Below the pieces are notes generated by a model that saw only the letters and a list, made by a program, of their open reading frames with translations, had not been told where the DNA came from and made no database searches. The position numbers were made by a program, and so were the translations under genes. From Nitriliruptoraceae bacterium (GTDB lineage Bacteria; Actinomycetota; Nitriliruptoria; Nitriliruptorales; Nitriliruptoraceae): 9,975 nucleotides of DNA. Below are positions 6,804-9,975 of this stretch, piece after piece. Positions within the stretch are counted from its first letter, which is position 1. The number at the start of each line of letters is the position of its first letter. The stretch spans positions 1 through 9,975 of the forward strand of contig SLQK01000287.1 of assembly GCA_007131525.1 (NCBI GenBank), given 5' to 3'.

Positions 6804-6845
6804 ATCTTTGCAAAATTAATTCTGCAGAAGTAGCTTCGCAGAACT
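6804..6845. promoter_or_regulatory. Three 14-bp-phased palindromic operator-like sites
   Basis: Three consecutive 14-mers share a GC-centred palindromic core: ATCTTTGCAAAATT (6804-6817), AATTCTGCAGAAGT (6818-6831) and AGCTTCGCAGAACT (6832-6845). The centres lie at 6810.5, 6824.5 and 6838.5, exactly 14 bp apart. TTTGCAAA and TTCTGCAGAA are perfect palindromes; the third, TTCGCAGAA, is near-perfect. A weak fourth match (TTTG in phase) follows at 6849-6852. The block sits in a markedly AT-rich island in the gap between the divergent regulator and exporter genes, where an operator for that regulator would be expected. Confidence 0.7.
6808..6836 (+). promoter_or_regulatory. Predicted promoter of the MFS exporter gene
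   Basis: TTGCAA (6808-6813, four of six matches to TTGACA) and TAGCTT (6831-6836, TAnnnT) are 17 bp apart. A start near 6843 would give a leader of about 33 nt to GTG 6876. Both hexamers overlap the phased palindromes, so bound regulator would block polymerase. I found no equally good pair for the regulator gene itself on the minus strand. Confidence 0.45.
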
Positions 6846-6875
6846 TCCTTTGTGATCGTACCGTGAGGTCGTCCC

Positions 6876-8126
6876 GTGACCACGTTGTCCGGCCCGTTCC
6901 ACCGTCTCTTCGCCGCATCGGCCACGGCCAACCTGGCGGACGGCCTGGTCCTGGTCGGGGTGCCGCTGCTGGCACTGCGTACCACCCGGGAACCGATCCT
7001 CATCTCCGGGATCCAGGCCGTGTTCACCCTGCCCTGGCTGCTGTTCGCACTGCAGGCCGGGGCCCTCGCCGACCGTCGGGGCCGTCGGGGGCTGCTCGTC
7101 GGTGCCGCCACGCTGCGCGGCATCGTCCTCGCGTTGGCGGGGGCCGCGGCACTGACCGGCAACCTGACCCTGGCGGCCATCTACCTCACCGTGTTCGTGC
7201 TCGGGTTCGGCGAGGTGCTGTTCGACACCACCAGCCAGTCCCTGGTCCCCGCGATGGTCGCCCGTGAGGACCTCGGGCGTGCGAACGGGCGGCTCATCGG
7301 CGCCCAGACGGTGATGAACAACTTCGTCGGTGCACCCCTGGCCGGCGTCCTCGTCGGGCTCGCAGGTGCGGCGGTGCTCCTCGGGCCCGCAGCGCTGTAC
7401 CTGATCGCCGCAGGTCTGCTCGCAGGGCTGCCCCAGCGCTACCAGCCCGAGGCCCGGCCGCCGGCCACGATGCGTGCGGACATCGCCGAAGGCCTGCAGC
7501 ACCTGCTGCAGCACCCGACGCTGCGCTCGCTGGGGATGCTCGGTGCGGTCCTGAACCTGGCCAACGCGGCCTACTTCGGCGTCATCGTGCTGTTCGTGGT
7601 GGGCGAGGGCTCGCCGATGGGCCTCCCCGAGGTCGCCTTCGGCGCCCTGGCGGCGATGCTGGCCGCCGGCAGCGTCACGGGTTCGCTGCTGGCCGCCAGG
7701 CTCGAGGCCCGGTTCGGTCCCCGCCGCACCCTGCTGACGGGTGTGGCCGGCTCGAGCCTGCTGATGGTGACGCCCCTGGTCACGACGGCCGTCGCTCCGA
7801 TCGCTGCCATGGCGTTCCTGCTTGGCCTGGCCAGCGTGCTCGTCAACGTCGTCGTCGTGTCGAGTCGGCAGCGCATCGTGCCGGGCTCGCTCCTCGGTCG
7901 CGTCAACGCCTCCTTCCGGCTGCTGGTGATGGGAGCGATGCCCCTCGGCGCCGCCGTCGGGGGCGCGATCGCCTCGGCGACCGATCTGCGGGTGACCTTC
8001 GCCACCGCGGTCGCCCTGCAACTACTGGCGCTCCTCGCGCTCCATCGGCCGATCACCGACGCCGCGCTCTGCCCGGTGGACGACCCCGAGGAGGCACCGA
8101 CGACCACCGCCGGCGCGACACGGTGA
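6876..8126 (+). CDS. MFS exporter (MFS_3/EntS-like)
   Basis: The 416-residue integral membrane protein has about 12 hydrophobic segments, as expected for a major facilitator transporter driven by the proton gradient. The loop 2-3 signature GALADRRGRR is at residues 62-71. Other segments typical of the MFS_3/EntS-like exporters are EGLQHLLQHPTLRSL (205-219) and RQRIVPGSLLGRVNASFRLL (331-350). The closest described relatives export siderophores, drugs or macrolides; the substrate cannot be read from the sequence. The short C-terminal tail (about 390-416) is polar. The GTG start at 6876 has GAGGT 6 nt upstream. It is divergent from an ArsR-like regulator, which probably represses it until an inducer is present. 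It converges with ppx, with 50 bp between stops. Confidence 0.9.
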   Translation: MTTLSGPFHRLFAASATANLADGLVLVGVPLLALRTTREPILISGIQAVFTLPWLLFALQAGALADRRGRRGLLVGAATLRGIVLALAGAAALTGNLTLAAIYLTVFVLGFGEVLFDTTSQSLVPAMVAREDLGRANGRLIGAQTVMNNFVGAPLAGVLVGLAGAAVLLGPAALYLIAAGLLAGLPQRYQPEARPPATMRADIAEGLQHLLQHPTLRSLGMLGAVLNLANAAYFGVIVLFVVGEGSPMGLPEVAFGALAAMLAAGSVTGSLLAARLEARFGPRRTLLTGVAGSSLLMVTPLVTTAVAPIAAMAFLLGLASVLVNVVVVSSRQRIVPGSLLGRVNASFRLLVMGAMPLGAAVGGAIASATDLRVTFATAVALQLLALLALHRPITDAALCPVDDPEEAPTTTAGATR

Positions 8127-8156
8127 CCTCGCGGACCCCGGCAGGCACCCACAGCC

Positions 8157-8173
8157 GCAGCGCCGGTCGCTGC
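8157..8173. terminator. Possible hairpin between convergent genes
   Basis: GCAGCG (8157-8162) and CGCTGC (8168-8173) make a perfect 6-bp stem with a 5-nt loop in the 50-bp gap between the MFS and ppx stops, where a bidirectional terminator would be expected. The lack of a T-run keeps confidence low. Confidence 0.3.
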
Positions 8174-8176
8174 TGC

Positions 8177-9103
8177 TCAGGCCAGGGAGGCCACCAGGCC
8201 ATCGAGGTTGTCGGCCTCACTGATGGTGACCTCGTCCAGTCCCATCCGCGCCAGGGCCGCGTGGAGCACCAGCGCTCCCCCGTGGATCACGTCCTCGCGC
8301 CCGGGCTGGACCGGTCCGAGCGTCGCACGTTGGGAGGAGGTCATGCCCGACAGCCGCTCAGCCAGAGCTGCCAGCGCCGGGGCCGGCAGGCGGGTCCGAT
8401 GGATGCGGTCCTCGTCGTAGCCGGGCAGGCCGAGGTGGATCGCACCGAGCGTCGTGGCGGTCCCGGCCACGCCGATCAGCGACGCCGCCCCGGTGATCGC
8501 GACGCCCTGTTCCGCGAGGACCGCCTCCGCGTGGTCCAGCTGCTGCTCGATCATGGCGCGGGCGGTCCGCAGCTCGTCGACCGACGGCGGGTCCGAGGCG
8601 AGGTGGCGCTCGGTCACCCGCACGCAGCCCAGCTGCAGCGACACCGACCCGGCCACCTCGCCGTTGCTGCCGCCCAGGATGAGCTCGGTCGACCCCCCGC
8701 CGATGTCGATGACCGCCGTGGGGCGGGCCACCTCGACCGCCGTCGCCGCCCCCAGGTAGGCCAGCTGGGCCTCCTCCTCGCCCGTGATGACCTCGGCCTC
8801 CACACCGGTCGCGGCCCGGACGCCGTCGAAGAACCGCTCCCGGTCAGCGGCGTCCCGCACCGCCGAGGTCGCCGCGATCCGGACCCGATCCCGGACGCCG
8901 TGGGACCTCCAGACCACACGGAAGCCCGCGATCGTCTCCAGGGTGCGCGCGAGCGCCCGGTCGTCGAGGTGCCCCGTCGAATCGACGCCTGCGGCCAACC
9001 GCGTGATGACCATCTCACGCGTCAGCCGGGCCCCGTCGCCGTCGACGACGAGCAGGCGGACGGAGTTGGAGCCGACATCGACGGCAGCGCGGGGCGTGGA
9101 CAC
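8177..9103 (-). CDS. ppx: Ppx/GppA exopolyphosphatase family protein
   Basis: The 308-residue protein belongs to the actin-like ATPase-fold Ppx/GppA phosphatases, which remove terminal phosphates from polyphosphate or from pppGpp. The phosphate-binding loop DVGSNSVRLLV is at residues 9-19. TSAVRDAADRERF follows at 79-91, ITGEEEAQLAYLG with the catalytic-type glutamates at 106-118, VIDIGGGSTELILG at 131-144 and GVAGTATTLGA at 211-221. It is a short form (two phosphatase domains without the HD-like C-terminal domain of E. coli Ppx), as in other actinobacteria. The GTG start at 9103 is set by the family N-terminus and a GGAG 7 nt upstream; the open frame further upstream is inside the DUF501 gene. 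It starts 4 nt after the DUF501 stop, so the two are one operon. Polyphosphatase versus pppGpp phosphatase activity cannot be decided here. Confidence 0.93.
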   Translation of the reverse strand: MSTPRAAVDVGSNSVRLLVVDGDGARLTREMVITRLAAGVDSTGHLDDRALARTLETIAGFRVVWRSHGVRDRVRIAATSAVRDAADRERFFDGVRAATGVEAEVITGEEEAQLAYLGAATAVEVARPTAVIDIGGGSTELILGGSNGEVAGSVSLQLGCVRVTERHLASDPPSVDELRTARAMIEQQLDHAEAVLAEQGVAITGAASLIGVAGTATTLGAIHLGLPGYDEDRIHRTRLPAPALAALAERLSGMTSSQRATLGPVQPGREDVIHGGALVLHAALARMGLDEVTISEADNLDGLVASLA

Positions 9104-9107
9104 GGGG

Positions 9108-9782
9108 TCACTCCGAAGCGGGATCCTCGGCGGGTGGGGTGCCGGCCACCTCGCCGCCTGCCCGGAGGAGCTCGTCGGGGACGCAGGGCCCGGGGCAGGG
9201 CGCGGGGGTGGCGTGCTCGACGGTCCACGCCCCGACCGGGTTGTCGCCGGTGGCCAGGTGGTGGGCGGCGTGCACGTGGAGGCACTTGATGTACTTCGGC
9301 ATGCCGCCGGCGCTCGGATCGCCCGGCAGTGGTTCACCGAGCTGGTCACGGAAGGCGACGTAGCGCTCGGAGCCCGCGGCGTACGCCGCAGCGAGGTCCG
9401 GCTCCGCCTCGAGCCGCTGGTTGAGCCCCACCATCGCGTGGTCGGCTTCCAGGCGGCCGACCCGGGAGCGCAGCACCGGGCAGGTCAGCCAGAACACCGT
9501 GGGGAAGGGCGTGCCGTCATCCAACCGCGGCTGGACCCGCGCCACGGTCGGTAGGCCGTACACACACCGGTGGACGACCGCAGGGCGGCCGCGCGCCGGG
9601 CGGCCGAGCTGGGCCGACAGGACGGCCACCTCGCGGGCATCAGCGACCGGAGCGGCGGCGGCGGCTGCGTAGGACGCCGCCGGATCGGGCTGGACGGCGT
9701 CCTGGCTGGGCGGCAGCGCGCGGGAGCCCGCGTCGCCATCGGTGGCAGGGACGGGGGTGGACGCCCCGTCGGGGGAGGTCAC
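9108..9782 (-). CDS. DUF501 family protein
   Basis: The 224-residue product has the DUF501 domain from about residue 48 to 190. The conserved stretches are PRLDDGTPFPTVFWLTCP (85-102), RLEADHAMVGLNQRLE near 110-125, and GGMPKYIKCLHVHAAHHLA (159-177) followed by GDNPVG (179-184). It is a cytoplasmic protein of unknown function that is widely conserved in actinobacteria next to ppx. The first 45 or so residues are Ala/Pro-rich and probably disordered. CPGPC at 195-199 with the His/Cys-rich 166-174 segment could hold a metal, which is inference only. The GTG at 9782 overlaps the TGA of the preceding S1-domain gene as GTGA, suggesting translational coupling. Because that overlap is the main evidence for the start, the disordered N-terminus could in reality be shorter. 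Confidence 0.88.
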   Translation of the reverse strand: MTSPDGASTPVPATDGDAGSRALPPSQDAVQPDPAASYAAAAAAPVADAREVAVLSAQLGRPARGRPAVVHRCVYGLPTVARVQPRLDDGTPFPTVFWLTCPVLRSRVGRLEADHAMVGLNQRLEAEPDLAAAYAAGSERYVAFRDQLGEPLPGDPSAGGMPKYIKCLHVHAAHHLATGDNPVGAWTVEHATPAPCPGPCVPDELLRAGGEVAGTPPAEDPASE

Positions 9783-9975
9783 GCGCCGGTGCGACCACGC
9801 CGCTGGCGGCGCGCCTCACCCTGGATCATCTGGGACTTGTGCATGAAGCGACGGAGCCGCTTGTTGAAGTCCTTGTCCAGCTTGGAGCGGAGGTTCGGGG
9901 TCTCCTCGTCCTGCCAGTCGGGATCAGCACGCTTGATCGACAGGTCGACCTTGCCGTCCTCCTTGACATCGAGGA
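9779..9975 (-). CDS. S1-domain RNA-binding protein, YabR-like (3' part)
   Basis: Only the last 64 codons are present; the gene continues past the right edge. The visible part ends an S1 (OB-fold) RNA-binding domain, with VDLSIKRAD matching the final strand of that fold. A charged, helical tail (KLDKDFNKRLRRFMHKSQ) and a basic end (RRQRRGRTGA) follow. This matches small S1 proteins such as YabR, which have one S1 domain plus a tail beginning with a phenylalanine-containing helix. Such genes often sit beside divIC/ftsB-type division genes, so those may lie just outside the window. It is the first visible gene of the S1-DUF501-ppx operon. The stop TGA overlaps the GTG start of the DUF501 gene. 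Confidence 0.8.
   Translation of the reverse strand, partial: LDVKEDGKVDLSIKRADPDWQDEETPNLRSKLDKDFNKRLRRFMHKSQMIQGEARRQRRGRTGA

Noticed and set aside
6792..6975. Longer N-terminus of the ArsR-like regulator from upstream starts
   Set aside because: The extension would cover the intergenic operator region and the start of the exporter gene, whereas GTG 6771 has a clear AGGAG at correct spacing.
6816..8021. Long minus-strand open frame (401 codons) opposite the MFS gene
   Set aside because: It is Gln/Gly/Arg-rich low-complexity translation antisense to a clear transporter; a high-GC artefact.

Overview
The window comes from a high-GC bacterium, most likely a member of the Actinomycetota. The evidence is the strongly GC-biased third codon positions, several GTG starts, no TAA stops, a Cheo-type (CGAAC-N4-GTTCG) SOS box in front of a DUF222/13E12-type HNH gene, and the DUF501-ppx gene pair typical of actinobacterial chromosomes. 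The genus cannot be told. Most of the region is ordinary chromosomal housekeeping DNA; I see no phage, transposase, integrase or CRISPR array.

Left part (1-2437). Family I inorganic pyrophosphatase (ppa, minus strand) is followed by a possible partial minus-strand reading frame that overlaps its stop and runs off the left edge. Divergent from ppa is a Bcp/PrxQ-type peroxiredoxin. It converges on a YgfZ-type folate-binding protein gene, with a 19-bp tandem repeat between them.

Middle part (2438-4631). A DUF222/HNH endonuclease-type gene lies on the minus strand. Far upstream of it is a well-formed promoter whose -35/-10 spacer contains a perfect LexA operator, so the gene is probably DNA-damage inducible. 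Just beyond, on the plus strand, is a tRNA-Leu(UAA) gene. Its cognate codon UUA appears to be absent from every gene in the window.

Right-middle part (4632-8126). A single reading frame joins a CoA-type Nudix hydrolase to a YjeF_N (NAD(P)H-hydrate epimerase-like) domain in which several usually invariant residues are changed. Its start overlaps the end of an ArsR-like winged-helix regulator gene, so the two are probably co-transcribed. The regulator is divergent from an MFS exporter. Their short shared intergenic region is an AT-rich island with three GC-centred palindromic sites exactly 14 bp apart, overlapping a likely exporter promoter: a strong candidate operator array.

Right edge (8177-9975). 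A compact minus-strand operon holds an S1-domain RNA-binding protein (3' part only), a DUF501 protein and a Ppx/GppA phosphatase, with a 4-nt GTGA overlap and a 4-nt gap. With ppa at the other end, the window carries two separate phosphate-recycling enzymes.

The points most worth following up are the Nudix-YjeF_N fusion, the 14-bp-phased operator array and the LexA-embedded promoter. I do not see a clear-cut new multi-gene system.
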